64,000 bases of DNA from contig CANNZV010000270.1 of assembly GCA_947561585.1 (NCBI GenBank), forward strand, positions 282,240 to 346,239, in the 5' to 3' direction. Every line of letters begins with the position of its first letter. Position 1 is the first letter of the stretch. Position numbers and translations under genes: made by a program. Source of the stretch: Caprella mutica. Taxonomy: Eukaryota; Arthropoda; Malacostraca; Amphipoda; Caprellidae. This document shows, piece by piece, positions 23,960 through 36,129 of this stretch. The notes below the pieces were generated by a model. The model saw only the letters and a list, made by a program, of their open reading frames with translations. It was not told where the DNA came from and did no database searches.

Positions 23960-25500
23960 AGCTCAAATTAATATATGTTTGGAAATTATTATTTAGTAGT
24001 GTACTTGCCCGTTAAAAATAACGGGTCATCATCAATACCAATTTATTACCCGTTATTAGGTTACTTTTGATGAATTCAATTAAAATTAAATTTTCTGCAA
24101 AGTCTAATTTATTTTATAGATAAAAACAGGGGAATTTAAATATCAAGTCAATATATTCCCGTGCATATCATAGTTACATTCTTCATGTTTAATACCCATA
24201 GTGTAAAAGCGGACACCAAATAAAGAAACACACAACAGAAATTATTAGTATAGAAGATATTTCAATAAATTTCAATTAATTACAAGTTAAATTAAATTTT
24301 ATTTATTCTTCAAAATAAAATTTATCCACCATGTTTAAATTAGGATGATAAAATGTTCGTAACTTTTTTTGCATCAAATAACTTCCAAAAATTCAATTCT
24401 AGGGTAAAGCCTCAATTCCCATATGCGTATAAAATACCTGATGAACATTTCAGTAAGTTATTTATTTTTATTATTTACTTTTTATTATTCATTATTATAT
24501 TAAAATTCACTGTACGCATTTTAATTAAAACCACATGAAATGAAATTCGCACTTGTTTTAAATAAATGCAGAATAAATAATAAAAAATGAAAAAAACAAT
24601 AATAAAAATAATGAAAAATCAAAAAAATCTTTTACATGCTAGTATATTTATATATATTATAAAAGTGTACACTAAAAGGGGTAGAATGCTCCGAAAGAAA
24701 ATGGCCACTATAGTTTAAATTATAAGTTGATTGCCCTGACCTGAAGGTACATTTAACATTTACTTGATTAAATACTTAATAAGACAATTCATTTATAAAT
24801 AAAAATCAATTTAAAACAATAATTATTGTGTTACAAAATATTGATTTTTTTTAAATAATTAAAATATAAAATTGATTCATTTTTTAACCATTTATTACAA
24901 TTTATTTTAAAATCGATATAATATATTACCATAAAGCTGTATTTTTTGTTTTATATTTCCAATATGTAAAATTTTAAATCAAATTTTAATTTTCAAGAGT
25001 TAAATTTAGTTAAAATTTTATAATAATAATTTTTAATCAACAAATAACTAAATACCAAATAATAATAACAAATTCATTTTAAATTCTTTTATATATTTAT
25101 CAAATGTTAAATCATCAATCATAAAGTTAGATAAAAAATAACAATGTTACATTCTCGTTAATTCGGTAAAAAAAATAATGATTAAAATATATGATATATA
25201 AATATCCAGGAAGAAATTAATATATTAATATATCCTTGTAAATTGTAATAAAGTTTAATATTAGATACTCTTTATTTCTCATTTAAAGTTTACTAAATTA
25301 AATACAATATAATCCCATATCTGGTAGGTTATGTACTGATAATTTACTAACACAATAATACTGAATAATCTTCTATAACACTATATTCAATTCTAAATTC
25401 AGGTCCATAAAAGTTCATCCAGTTTCCAAATAAGGAAGTGAAGCCAGGATGCGTAGGAGTCTAAATATATCCGTCAAGATTTGCATACAGCACGACATAA
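23960..25500. other. AT-rich stretch, little recognised
   Basis: Contains a short dispersed phrase GTGTACTTGCCCGTTAA (24,000), seen again at about 41,168 in the same orientation. A 61-codon frame at 24,353 has an internal acceptor-like and donor-like pair but no other support. Confidence 0.3.
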
Positions 25501-25529
25501 ATACAATCTTACTTTTAAAAGCAGGTAAC

Positions 25530-26060
25530 ATTTAATGGGCGGGGTATGGTCTTTCGGGCGGAGCCCAATTAATATCCTATAAATAAGGAAACCTTAAAAA
25601 AACATCAAACTAGATTTCGAATCTACGTCACTTATGATGGTACGTACGACCATTGGTTTGTCTACTATTGCATCGTCGCGTCAAAATACGACATGCATTG
25701 GGTCATGTTTTGCTTAGAGTGGCGACTGTGACGTCATACATTGCATGGAGCAAGTGCATTGGTTATCATTCTCACTTGGAAGGAGGTGATTGTGACGTCA
25801 TGAGTGAACAGGCCTGGCGATTGGTTTTTTAAATGATAAAATGGGAGGAGCTAAATGACGTCACTTTGAGGTCGTATCATATTAGGTTCTTTAAATGATA
25901 AAATGGGAGGAGCTAGATGACGTCACTTTAAGGTCATAGTACCCTCTTTTACTCTATGGGAGGAGACTCTGACGTCACGAATGGGTCATCCTAGCGCAAT
26001 ATTTCTACAAGGCGGTTCTCTATCTTCTTGGGAGGAGCCGAGATAGTGTGAGGAGAAAAT
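25530..26060. promoter_or_regulatory. CRE/GGGAGGAGC-rich regulatory island
   Basis: Five exact TGACGTCA sites (25,729; 25,793; 25,856; 25,918; 25,970) lie within 250 bp. GGGAGGAG(C/A) precedes three of them at similar spacing, with AGGTC half-sites after, and there are ATTGG boxes and one GGGCGGGG near 25,538. Three units of about 62 bp are clearly tandem duplicates. No exon is visible beside it, so it may be a promoter or enhancer of an unseen gene, or a repeat that carries such sites. Confidence 0.5.
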
Positions 26061-26495
26061 ATGTTTGTCTAGGCAGTTTTTATGTGTTTCTTTAGAGCTG
26101 TTCGATGCCCATACTTGGTGGTTTGGCTTTTTATGGCTGTAGGTAAATAAATAGAGCTTTTATGCAGTGTAATGTGGTCAAATAAAACCTTGGTGCTACA
26201 CTCTTATTCGAGCTACTCATCACTTTAAACATATTCAATAATAAACAAACTACATGTAGGTAGGTACTGGTATATTTATGTAGAATTTAGAATGTATTTT
26301 AATGCGATACATAAACGTAGAAAGTAATGGTGGGGCCATAGAAGATTCAGAGGGGACCAAACATTATATTCTATGACACGCCAATAAACTTTCACTTTGG
26401 GTATAGAAATTTTATTAAATTTAAAGTTAATATTTGAAAATATTCATATTTTAATAAACTGCTTTCTGGATGCTTATTTGAAAAATGAAATAATA
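26061..26495. other. Unique stretch with a short TIR remnant
   Basis: Near 26,327 a TGGTGGGGCCATAGAAGATT phrase matches one end of the small element at 40,992-41,051. Otherwise nothing is recognised. Confidence 0.3.
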
Positions 26496-26670
26496 GGGTA
26501 CGCTCTGAATTATCGGTCAGTTCCACATCTTCACTGTTCAGTCATATAAAAAAAACAATAGAAAAATTGTTAGTATTAGATAGCACTGTGTAATAATAAC
26601 AATTTTCATATCGTTGTTTTTTCTTATATGCCCGAAGATGTAGTGCTGACCGATAATTCGGAACTTACCC
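26496..26670. mobile_element. MITE family A, flanked by TA
   Basis: Starts TA-GGGTACGCTCTGAATTATC and ends ATAATTCGGAACTTACCC-TA. The interior is a short AT-rich loop. Confidence 0.8.
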
Positions 26671-26883
26671 TACCACATCAAACTTTTATATGTTGATATA
26701 TTTTAAAATTATAATTCAAATATATAAATGGTGAGATAATTTTGAAATTCAAGTTCCTGAAATTCTACATAATTCAGAAATTTTATTTTTAAATAAACTC
26801 GATTATTAACTTACTAACTACGATATATCGAACACATCAAAGATTCATGTGAACTATTAAAATTAATAATTTAACAAGTTTTT

Positions 26884-27052
26884 ACCTGAAGGTATCATGG
26901 ATACCAAGTAAAATAAAAGTCAAATAATAACAATTATATATTTAGGTATCTTGGATACCAATTGAAATAAAAAATAACCTAGTTAATTTATTATTCCGTT
27001 TTTTCTTATATGACTGAAAAAGTGGAACTGACCGTTAATTCGTAAGTTACCT
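26884..27052. mobile_element. MITE family A, right end plus decayed palindrome
   Basis: Two GGTATCxTGGATACC modules followed by a family-A right end (TTTTTCTTATATGACTG, GTGGAACTGACCG, TAATTCGTAAGTTACC). No matching left end found. Confidence 0.55.
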
Positions 27053-27379
27053 ACATTATAGCACTAATAGTCCATTTAAAAAGATACCATCTAACACATC
27101 TATCAGCAGTGTTCCTACCATGTATTATAGACACACCCTTTCTATGTAACAAAAAACAAAACCTTTAAAGGGAAAGAACAAAACCAGCTAGAAAAATCCT
27201 TTTACACAATGAATAAACAAAAGTATCTTAAAAGATGAATATATCAAATAGGTGCCAAATGATGTAATACACAAGTAGTTAAATAATGTAAAAACTATTC
27301 ATTTGATGGTACACTATTTAAAGAATGATCTATTTCTGTATAATTAATCAGGGAGGAGTCAGGTACGCAACCTCTTACA

Positions 27380-27545
27380 CAAAGGGGAGGGGCTTAGCTC
27401 TCTGCTACGTCATAGTTAGCGTCATCGCGATTGGATGGTGTAGCCACAAAGGGGAGGAGCTTAGCTAACTACGTCATCGTTAGCGTCATTGCGATTGGCT
27501 GAAGAGTTTTGTCATTTATGACGTCACATTAGGTCAGCTGTTACA
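27380..27545. promoter_or_regulatory. Duplicated GGGAGG / ACGTCA / ATTGG module
   Basis: Two direct copies of about 66 bp, each with AAAGGGGAGGRGCTTAGCT, CTACGTCAT, GTTAGCGTCAT and GCGATTGG. An exact TGACGTCA follows at 27,519. Same motif vocabulary as 25.5-26.0 kb. Confidence 0.45.
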
Positions 27546-28060
27546 TCGTACATAAATTCTGTGTAGATTGTTAAAGTCTATATATATATATTATAATTGA
27601 TGTTTTATATACTTATTATCAATATTATTTTAAAACAATAATATATATGGATATCATTTAATTTAAATGTAAAACAAAGTATATGAAAGATTTCAGTTAC
27701 ATACTGTAAACTTGTAAACGTATAGGAACAGCTGATTGCTTACGTTACCGTTCGTATGTACGTTTTTACGGGATATAGTACGTACTGATGTACATAAATA
27801 TAGTAAACGAATGTGGGTGGGAAAAATATATATGTATATATATATGTTCATCAACGTGTATGTATTTGTGTTCGTATGTCCTCAGGTTATTTTTTTCACG
27901 AATTAAGCCACAGATATTTTACCAAAATTTATATATTTACATTAGAAATAATACAAAATTATGGCTAATGTTGAGGTAATTTAAAAATACTGAAATAGTC
28001 ATTTTTTAATAAGTTTAATGGATAAATGATTAATTATTTTCGGTATCAAAAACATAGTAG

Positions 28061-28240
28061 GGGTTTAACGTCTGCTTTGGAACCAAAGGCCATATCCCTG
28101 AAGTCAAAAGGAAATTAAATACGAGGGACTAGAAGAAGCAGTCAGTAAGGAAAGTGGCTCCATGAACAAAGTTACCTACAACCAGTCTGTGACAATGCTC
28201 ATGAATGCAGAAAAGCTACTTCGTGAAACTATGTCAGTAT
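28061..28240 (+). repeat. Dispersed repeat F, copy 1 (decayed)
   Basis: Shares GGGGTTTAA, CCAAAGGCCATATC, GAAGCAGTC and TGACAATGCTCATGAATGC with 48,148-48,320, in the same order, and partly with 47,895-47,980. It looks like remnants of a once-coding sequence, now with stops. Confidence 0.65.
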
Positions 28241-28429
28241 AGGATAGAATAACATTAAATAAATACCTTGATGAATATTTTTATCTTATATATAAATTTA
28301 AATTAAATTTCAGGTAAAATATGGTGACAGTTAAGTAATATTAACATAACCTTGCGATTTAACATACTTTAACGGTAAAATAAATTAACGTTTGATACTG
28401 TAAAAGCTATCATACGAGATATACTGGTA

Positions 28430-28600
28430 TATACTTCCTGTTCTGTATAAATTTAATATTTGATAATTTTTGATCGTTTTAACAATTTTTATCAATTTTA
28501 ATTTTTTTTTTAAAATTTTAAACAATTTTTAACAATTTTTAACAATTTTTGATAATTCTTAATAATTTATAATTTTTTTCTTAATTTTGATAATTTATAC
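28430..28600. repeat. AACAATTTTT-rich low-complexity tract
   Basis: Tandem AACAATTTTT/GATAATTTTT units of 10 bp. Confidence 0.7.
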
Positions 28601-29183
28601 AACTTAATCAAAAATAGTATATTTTTTAAATATACATCAGTAATTCGTTTTGACATTAATTTCATCAATTATCAAAAGAAAATTTCTTTCGTTAGAAAAA
28701 TAAAAAAATTATCAAAATATTCTTCTTACTTCTAATGTTGAAAACATTTTTCAAACAATCCCTTATTATATAATTTATTACGCAATTTCAATTGAGAAAC
28801 TGTAGATGTTATTGTATTATTTGAACAGTGTGATATTGCGTCCCTTGTTTAATAGGAGCTTACAGCTTTCATAAAAATGTATGTGAACAGTGGCTCCACT
28901 TCTGTAAATGCGGCAGAATTGTTAACTATATTAGAAATTGGAAAAAATGTTTTGGAAAAATATACGTATTAGAAATAGAAAAAATGTGTTTGAAATATTT
29001 AAGTATTTTAGTTTAAATGGAATTTAAAATCATCTGCAACTCATAACCCTTATGGTTACTAACAAATAAAATAGTCTTAATTTCACGATAAAAACTATAC
29101 ATCAAAATTATATATAAATTATAAAAGTTTTGTAATTATATTTTATTTTCTGAAATAGAAAATATTTAACAATATATTAGGAC

Positions 29184-29340
29184 TCCTCTATAGTGAATGT
29201 AGAGTCCTGAGTAAGAGAACTACACCGTATAGTGAACAAATTTTCTTTAGTCTACCATGAAATGGACATAAGTTTTAGAAAACTGATGTCCATTTATGGA
29301 AGACTAAAGAAAATTTGTTCACTATAGAATATTTCACTGT
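29184..29340. mobile_element. TIR element family C, copy 2
   Basis: Left CTCCTCTATAGTGAA; an internal inverted pair around AAATTTTCTTTAGTCT and its complement; right end TTCACTATAGAAT. It lies directly against the 30-bp array, as the copy at 20.4 kb lies against the 42-bp array. Confidence 0.65.
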
Positions 29341-29344
29341 ACTA

Positions 29345-29625
29345 AAAAAATAGAAAATAGTAAAATATAAAATTATAAAATAGAAAATAATATAAAGAAA
29401 AGTAATAAAATATAAAATAATATAAAGAATAGTAATAAAATATAAAATAATATAAAGAAAAGTAATAAAATAGAAAATAATATAAAGAAAAGTAATAAAA
29501 TAGAAAATAATATAAAGAAAAGTAATAAAATAGAAAATAATATAAAGAAAAGTAATAAAATAGAAAATGATATAAAGAATAGTAATAAAATAGAAAATAA
29601 TATAAAGAATAGTAATAAATAGAAA
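29345..29625. repeat. Minisatellite, 30-bp unit, 9 copies
   Basis: Unit AGTAATAAAATAGAAAATAA then TATAAAGAAA. The minus strand is open because 30 is divisible by 3 and the unit lacks stops, giving a Tyr/Phe/Leu-rich frame that is not a credible protein. Confidence 0.9.
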
Positions 29626-29653
29626 CTGGTAAATTAAATGACAATTTACTTAC

Positions 29654-29846
29654 GTGACGTGTCACAAATGCTGTCTAAGTAACTGAGAGGGTTGGTGTAA
29701 CTGCTTGAGTATCTTGGTTGAGGAGGTTGACTTGGTGAGTAACTGGGGTAACTTGGTTGTGGGTGGTAACTGCAAGATGAGTAACTGAGGTCCGATGAGT
29801 AACCAGGGTAACTGAATTGGGTTGTGTAGTTGCAAGCGGAGTACAT
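29654..29846 (-). CDS. Candidate first coding exon, Tyr/Ser/Pro-rich
   Basis: ATG at 29,846 on the minus strand, 64 codons, then a donor (GTCAC|GTAAGT, phase 1). The peptide (starts MYSACNYTTQFSYPG) is rich in SY and PSY dipeptides, typical of disordered N-terminal regions of transcription or RNA-binding factors, though no family can be named. GC content is well above the flanks. A recurring CAGTTAC core could also mean a small minisatellite. The downstream exon would lie left of the 30-bp array and was not found. Confidence 0.42.
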
Positions 29847-29879
29847 ACTGTCAGTTGTTTTTATCTTTCTTCATGGCCT

Positions 29880-30240
29880 CAACTTTGAACAGATTGCACT
29901 TCACTTTATTTTTGAAAATTATTTAAATCATAAAATTTGAGTAAATTTTTTTTGAAATTTGTCACGGAAATTTTCTATAGATTTTTGTTAAAATAATTCA
30001 CTGAAATATTTTTTTAGATATATTCAGTTCAAATTTGTCACTGAATTGTTCTATCGATTTTTTTGTAAAAAAAATTCACTGAATTTTTTCGATTTTTGAA
30101 AAAAAAAAATCACTGGAAATATTTCTCCTTCTCGAATTTTTGGTGAAATTTGTCACTGACAATTTTTATGTGTAGTTATTTTTGTTAGAATTTGTCACTG
30201 AAATTCTTATATTGATTTTTTAACAGTTTTATTACAACAC
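29880..30240. repeat. Degenerate TTTGTCACTGAAATT repeats
   Basis: Five diverged copies of a segment with TTGTCACTGAAATTTT and ATCGATTTTTT at 50-80-bp spacing, upstream of the candidate exon. Confidence 0.55.
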
Positions 30241-31245
30241 TTTTTTATTTTGATTTCGTTCACGTTTTCAATACACAGCTCATATTTAAATAATATTACA
30301 AATTATTTAAATACCTAACACTCAAACATTTAATGCACAACTATTAAACATTTATTAAAGTAATAGTTTTGATTTTTGTAAACATTTTTGCACTATTTTC
30401 TATTTATAACTTCCTTTTCCACCTTTTTAATTTTTTAATCGATTTGGACTCTTTTTTTTCAAATAAATATATATATCAAAATGCTACTTTTGTTATATAT
30501 AGTCTAAGTACAAAATGTTCTACTCTTTTGACTAATGTTTTAATTGATTACATGGCACTTTGTTAGTATATTAATTCATTTGTACTTAGTATTAACCATA
30601 TTATCATATTTAAGTGATAAGATTGTCGTGTTTTTATTTTAGATTATAAGTATCTAGCTAATTACTGAATATTTCAGTTCGAAATTATATACTAAATTAT
30701 ACAACCTGCGAAAAAAAAAAATTTATGATTGAAATCGATTCAATATTAAATTAATTTTTGATCTATGTATATCATTGACCAAAAAAAATCAATCAAATAC
30801 TAAATTTATTTTTTAACTACATGTTCATATTTATATCCACTATTGACCAAAAAAAATTTAATTTAAAATTAACAATTTCTTTTTAGAAAAAAAATATTTG
30901 AAAAATTTATTTCAATATATGTTATTTCAAGCATCAAAGTTTTTATCACAGTATAAATATATTATTTTTATTAATAATTACCTATCTGTTTCGGAAAATA
31001 AAAATCATAAAGAAATTATATATAAGTTCATTTTTACAACTAATCAAACTCTCAAGTAACTTAATACACAGAGCCAAATTAAATATCTTTATATAATGAA
31101 ATCTCAAACAAATCTCATTTTAATAATAATGCGTTTCTGCTTCCTTGTTTTTACCCATTTTATTCTATTAAATTATATAAATTTGATTAAAATTTAAAGA
31201 AAATTACGTAAGAAAATAAAAAAAATAGATAAAATTTACTTAGGA
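30241..31245. other. Gene-free AT-rich stretch
   Basis: No supported exon or repeat. Confidence 0.4.
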
Positions 31246-31247
31246 AA

Positions 31248-31662
31248 TATCCCAGGCAAGAAGGATTTATTCCTGGGATATTAAGGGAATAACCCAGGAA
31301 AGAAGGATTTATTCCTTGAAAATTAAGGAAATATCCTAGGCAAGAAGGATTTATTCCAGGAATCAGGAATAATCGCAGGAATAAATATTTCCAGGGTTAT
31401 TTCATTAATATCCCAGGCATAAATATTTCCAGGGTTATTTCATTAATATCCCAGGCATAAATCTTTCCAGGGTTATTTCATTAATATCCCAGGCATAAAT
31501 CTTTCCAGGGTTATTTCATTAATATCCCAGGCATAAATCTTTCCAGGGTTATTCCATTAATATCCCAGGCATAAATCTTTCCAGGGTTATTTCATTAATA
31601 TCCCAGGCATAAATCTTTCCAGGGTTATTTCATTAATATCCCAGGCATAAATCTTTCCCGCC
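31248..31662. repeat. Array of CCCAGG repeats, 38-bp unit in the right part
   Basis: The left part has inverted CCCAGGCAAGAAGGATTTAT / TTCCTGGGATATT units. From about 31,385 a regular 38-bp unit (TAATATCCCAGGCATAAATC, then TTTCCAGGGTTATTTCAT) repeats about seven times. The same palindrome occurs alone at 33,829-33,891. Confidence 0.85.
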
Positions 31663-31902
31663 TGGTACATGAAATTCTCGTGTATCACAACATTTTAAAG
31701 GCTTCAAAACGCACGTGAGTTATATAATCTACAGGCCAATTAGTTACGAAATTATAGAATTCAGTTACGTAAGCTCATTGCGCTTTGAATCCAATTTAAA
31801 TTTAGCTTGGATAGGGTAAAGCTGCAGTTACCAAACACGAATTAATTACTTGATGGTTATTTCAGTGGGGTATTAGATAACTAGTATTAGAGAAATAGAG
31901 TA

Positions 31903-31986
31903 GGGTATAATAAATAATAATTATTAAACATGTTTTTTTTCTTGTGATTGAAAATGTGGAAATGCCTGATAATTCAGAATATACCT
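31903..31986. mobile_element. Short MITE family A remnant
   Basis: A TA-GGGTATAATAAATA start, then TTTTTTTTCTTGTGATTGAA and a right end GATAATTCAGAATATACC-TA. Confidence 0.45.
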
Positions 31987-31989
31987 AAT

Positions 31990-32835
31990 TTAATTTTTTT
32001 TTGTACATGAAAACATGTTTGACGGATTTGGAAAAATTATCATATATTTTGTGCATAAAAACTAACTTTTTTCGCTCATTTAATGTTATTTTTAAATTTA
32101 AATTTTATATTGGAAATTTCATTAAATAGAAAAAAGTTGAATTTGCATATTTTACTATATCTTGTAACAATTAAATTATACTTAAATTTAGATTAGCTTA
32201 TTTGAGTTGAGTAACTTTAAAAATAAATTAATTATGCTACCTACCGAATAATTATATAAATATTTAAATATATTTTTGAATTAATTTATTTGATATTATT
32301 AGTTAATTTTTAATTTTTTTAATTTTTTAATTTTTATGATATTGGTTTATATAATGTTTTTAAAAACCTTATATACTATATTGTTAATTATGGTATATCA
32401 TACATTCATGATGTTTATATTTTATATTTCCAGAAGTTTTAATTTTCTTTGAATTTAATTAATGATAAATAATACAGTGATATTTTAAACAAAATACTAA
32501 TTTATTTTAAATTAAATTAATATACATATATTAATTTGAAAATTTGAGGCCAAAAATAAATATTAACTAATGATATTAATTAAGTCAAAGATATGTGTAT
32601 TGGTAATAAATATAAAAAATTGACTTTTATTATTTTCCAGAAGTAATATTTACTAATCATGATGATTGTAGGTATTTTAAAAATAGCCTGGTTACACGAA
32701 GACAAATTTGTAAGATTTGAAAATAATAAGAAATTAGCAAACTGTGGTTTGTAAAAAAATCATTTTTGATACTCTACGTTTTTGTGAAAGGTACCTAAAT
32801 TACAATTTTTTTTTTTCAAAATTTATTTATTTTCA
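31990..32835. other. Gene-free AT-rich stretch, with dispersed repeat at 32,676-32,775
   Basis: The 32,676-32,775 segment (GGTTACACGAAGACAAA, GATTTGAAAAT, AGAAATTAG) matches 63,302-63,390. In both places a CCCGCTTCACAC element lies within about 1 kb. Confidence 0.4.
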
Positions 32836-32839
32836 TCGG

Positions 32840-32979
32840 ACCCGCTTCACACCCGCGTTTTTAAACATCGCGGAGAAAAACCTCTCTTAAAATGTGTACA
32901 TACCTGCGTTTTTTCTAACGCTGAAAGAAACTGTTATTTTTCTTTCAGCGATAAAAAAAACGCAAGTGTGAAGCGGGAC
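32840..32979. mobile_element. MITE family G, copy 1
   Basis: Ends CCCGCTTCACACCCGCGTTT and AAACGCAAGTGTGAAGCGGG are inverted. The interior has a second inverted pair around CGCTGAAAG/CTTTCAGCG. Copy 2 is at 62,551-62,755. Confidence 0.8.
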
Positions 32980-32999
32980 TTATGAGCGAGGTTAATTTT

Positions 33000-33620
33000 C
33001 GACTGGGACTGATATATGCACTTGCAACCTATCTTTGCGATGCATCTTGAACAAAATGGCCGCAATGCAGTCAGGTCATATACCTTCGAAGATTTTTAGA
33101 CATTTTTATGCTTTTTAAAACGCAATTGCGTTGGAAATTGCTTATAATTTGAGATGAAACTGGGCTTGAAAATAGTTTTATTTTATTTTTAACTACAGTA
33201 TTTTTAATAATTTTATAGGTGTTGAAAATTTGGATGTAGAAAATTTAAGAAAAATTAATATGGTATCAACTAAGGTCACCTTGAATATTGTACGAAAAAA
33301 AAAAAAAAACCTACATACGTATTATTTTTTAATTGGAAAATAGAATTCTAAAAATTACCATACCTATTATTGAAAATATTTCAATATAAAAAATAATGAT
33401 TCCACAGATAAATAAATTCTGTTTCATATTCAATTATTTTTATGTTTAAAATGTACCCTATTTGTATTTTCCACCATCTCGAACATTTAATCAAAATAGG
33501 TATGCAACACAATATATCTATTTATTTTGATAACAAAAAACCTCGGTGAAAACAAGACCTCCATTTTAAAAGAAGTTACATCAACAGAATTAATATATTA
33601 CATTTATTTCATTTTAATTT
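33000..33620. other. Unique stretch, nothing firm
   Basis: A small island with AAAATGGCCGC near 33,053 and an AGGTCA half-site; otherwise AT-rich. A half family-A-like end lies at about 33,627-33,683. Confidence 0.25.
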
Positions 33621-33775
33621 GAATTCAGGATAGTTACTATGAACGGAAATGTGTAACCGTACGATGATTTGGAATATACCCTTGTGCACACAAAACACAA
33701 ACAAATAAAATTTATTAAAAAAATATTTTCAAAATACATCCTATAAATAATTCGTAAATACGCGCACTATACAAA

Positions 33776-33950
33776 TCACCGAACACTGTATATATTACCG
33801 AACATTCTACAATCACCGAACACTATCCCAGACAAGAAGGATTTATTCCTGGGATATTCCCAGGAATAAATCCTTCTTGCCTGGGATATAATTACTATAT
33901 CACCAATCACTACCTATAAATTACCGTATACTACATCACCATTCACAGAG
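33776..33950. repeat. ACCGAACACT repeats with a perfect hairpin
   Basis: Irregular ATCACCGAACACTAT repeats surround a hairpin at 33,829-33,891 with long arms ending CCTGGGATAT, the same palindrome as in the 31.2-kb array. Confidence 0.6.
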
Positions 33951-34190
33951 CGCACGGTAGCGTTCCGCTACCCCGGCGTTTACCGAACGGGAGCACGTGG
34001 TCGAATGAGACCCATTCTAGTGAAAGACGCGCTACGTACACACTACACGTACACAGGGCACAGACGTACAGGGGACTGTGTGCGTGAACCACCTACGCTT
34101 CCATCACACCTACACAGGATTGCTAACTCTGTGCAATTTTATTCTTTTCTCATAGTAATATTATTATTGCTAGGTATGGAAGAATATTAA
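33951..34190. other. GC/CpG-rich island with short ORF
   Basis: A CpG-rich segment (GCGTTCCGCTACCCCGGCG, GAGCACGTGGTCG) with an open plus-strand frame at 34,005-34,190. The composition suggests a promoter or exon, but no donor or acceptor pair fixes a gene. Confidence 0.3.
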
Positions 34191-34950
34191 ATGTGGAATT
34201 GTATTATTTGTATTTTTATATCTGAGGAATTTCTTATTTAGATTATTTAAATGGGAGTGAAATTGTAATGATATATTTTTTTCATTATTAAATTTTTTAG
34301 CATATTTCATGTACGAAAAAACATTTATACGTTTCGACTATCTAATTCTAATATCACATATTAATTTATGTGAATTTATGACTGATAAGATTTATATAGT
34401 AAATAAATAATGTTTTATTAATGGTATAATTAACTAAAATTAGTAACTCTTCATTTCAAGATATATTGGTGAATTAAAAGCTGTTATATAAAATTGAACA
34501 ATAGTTAAAATAGTGATAAAAAATTATTTGAGTAGTATGATAAATTTTGTTTTACAATAATTCATGTGTTCCTCGCAACATAGTGAGTAACGTTATTTAG
34601 CATTGTAATTAATAGTCTATTTTTTTTATTAGTTACCATTCCATATAATTTTGTATCATATCTAACTTAATCTAAGTTTTAATTAATTACACTGTTATTG
34701 AAATTTTCTTTTATAAGAATTTAAAAATGCATATTTAAAAAGTTTAGAAAAGTCACTTTTCATTTTTTCAAATACACTTTTTCAAACCTAAGTTTCAAAT
34801 AGAGAACCTAGCTCTCCCTCTTCATTTTTTATTTTCAAATCTGTCACAATAAACTAAAATGCGGACGAATTCTATTTTAGTCTCGGCCAAAGACGACAAG
34901 GAGAAAAACATCCAATAATATGCAGAGTGGTATTTTCATTTAAAATACTT
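34191..34950. other. Gene-free AT-rich stretch
   Basis: Nothing recognised. Confidence 0.35.
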
Positions 34951-34954
34951 ACTA

Positions 34955-35513
34955 GGGTTAGTTCCGAGTTAGCGGACTGTACCGCCTTTTCGTTCACGTA
35001 CGTAAAAATCTATATATTAGTACGATAGCGTGTGTGCTAGTGTATATCACTTACTACATAGTAATGAGTGGTTTGTAAGTGAGGGTGGGTGAAGTGTATG
35101 TGGGGGGAGTGAAGGAGAGGGAAATGAAGGTGGGAGAAGTGTATGTGGGGGGAGTGAAGGAGAGGGAAATGTAGGTGGGGGAAGTGTAGGTGGGGGAAAT
35201 GTAGGTGAGGATGTGAAGGTGTAGGAAGTGTAAGTGGGGAAAGTGTAGGTGGGGGAAGTGTAGGTGTAGGAAGTGTAGGTGGGGGGAAGTGTAGGTGGGG
35301 AAAGTGTAGGTGGGGGAAGTGTAGGTGTAGGAAGTGTAGGTGGGGGGAAGTGTAGGTGGGGAAAGTGTAGGTGGGGGAAGTGTATGTGAAGGAAGTGAAG
35401 GTCGGGGAAGTGTAAGTGAGAGAAGTGTCTGTGGAGGAAGTGTAGGTGGTGAAGTTTTGGTTGGCGAAGTCTAGGTGGGGGAAGAGAAGCGTCCGATAAC
35501 TCGGAAATTACCC
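34955..35513. mobile_element. MITE family A expanded by an internal minisatellite
   Basis: Left end TA-GGGTTAGTTCCGAGTTAG; right end CGATAACTCGGAAATTACCC-TA. The interior (35,050-35,480) is a G-rich array of GTGTAGGTGGGGGAA variants, 15-20 bp each. The tandem array appears to have grown inside the element. Confidence 0.7.
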
Positions 35514-35965
35514 TAGTTTGTATTTTTATGTACTATACCAAAAAATACTGGTTGATTTGTTCTTTTTTCTTATATGATCGAAAATAGAAACAGAAAAAAT
35601 GTCAGTAATTCAGAAAACAGAAATGCGGATAACAGAAAAATATTATTTAAGAAATCTGGATAATTTGAATAAAAATTACCGTCCATATTTTTGAATAAAA
35701 ATTACCGTCCATATTTTTGAATAAAAATTATCGTCCATATTTTTGAATAAAGATATTTTTTAATTTGAATTAAAATTATGGCAATAGAAATCTTGATTGC
35801 CAAAATTTGGTTAACAGGAAAATAAAAAATCTGGATAAAAAAAATCCAATTTTTTCTAAACTGAATAACAAAAAAAAAATTTAAATCCAGAAAATTTGAA
35901 AATAACAAAAAAAATTATAATTTTTTCTTTTTTTATGGGTAACTCACTATAGCTCATCTACATTA
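35514..35965. other. AT-rich, short tandem GAATAAAAATTACCGTCCAT
   Basis: Three 27-bp copies of a unit with ACCGTCCATATTTTTGAATA near 35.67-35.75 kb, and a lone family-A right-end fragment (TTTTTTCTTATATGATCG) at 35,563. Confidence 0.45.
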
Positions 35966-35970
35966 CTGTA

Positions 35971-36125
35971 GGGTTGTGACAATATGCTTTTAAAACCATA
36001 GATCCCGACAATATTATAAGCGTAGTAAATTAAAGAGTATTGAATCATTCTACTCCAGCGGTATATAGTATTCGATACCTTTTCATTTTAAGATCTATGA
36101 TTTTAAAAGCATTTCGTCACAACCC
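35971..36125. mobile_element. MITE family B, copy 2, TA-GGG ends
   Basis: Starts TA-GGGTTGTGACAATATGC and ends GCATTTCGTCACAACCC-TA, so the TIR is near perfect for about 33 bp. The core AGCGGTATATAGTATTCGAT is identical to copy 1 at 5.4 kb. Confidence 0.85.
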
Positions 36126-36129
36126 TACA

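Noticed and set aside
24353..24538. 61-codon frame with internal splice-like sites
   Set aside because: Only weak acceptor and donor resemblance; no partner exon or conserved motif.
29342..29665. Tyr/Phe-rich 107-codon frame
   Set aside because: It lies over the 30-bp minisatellite and is purely repetitive.
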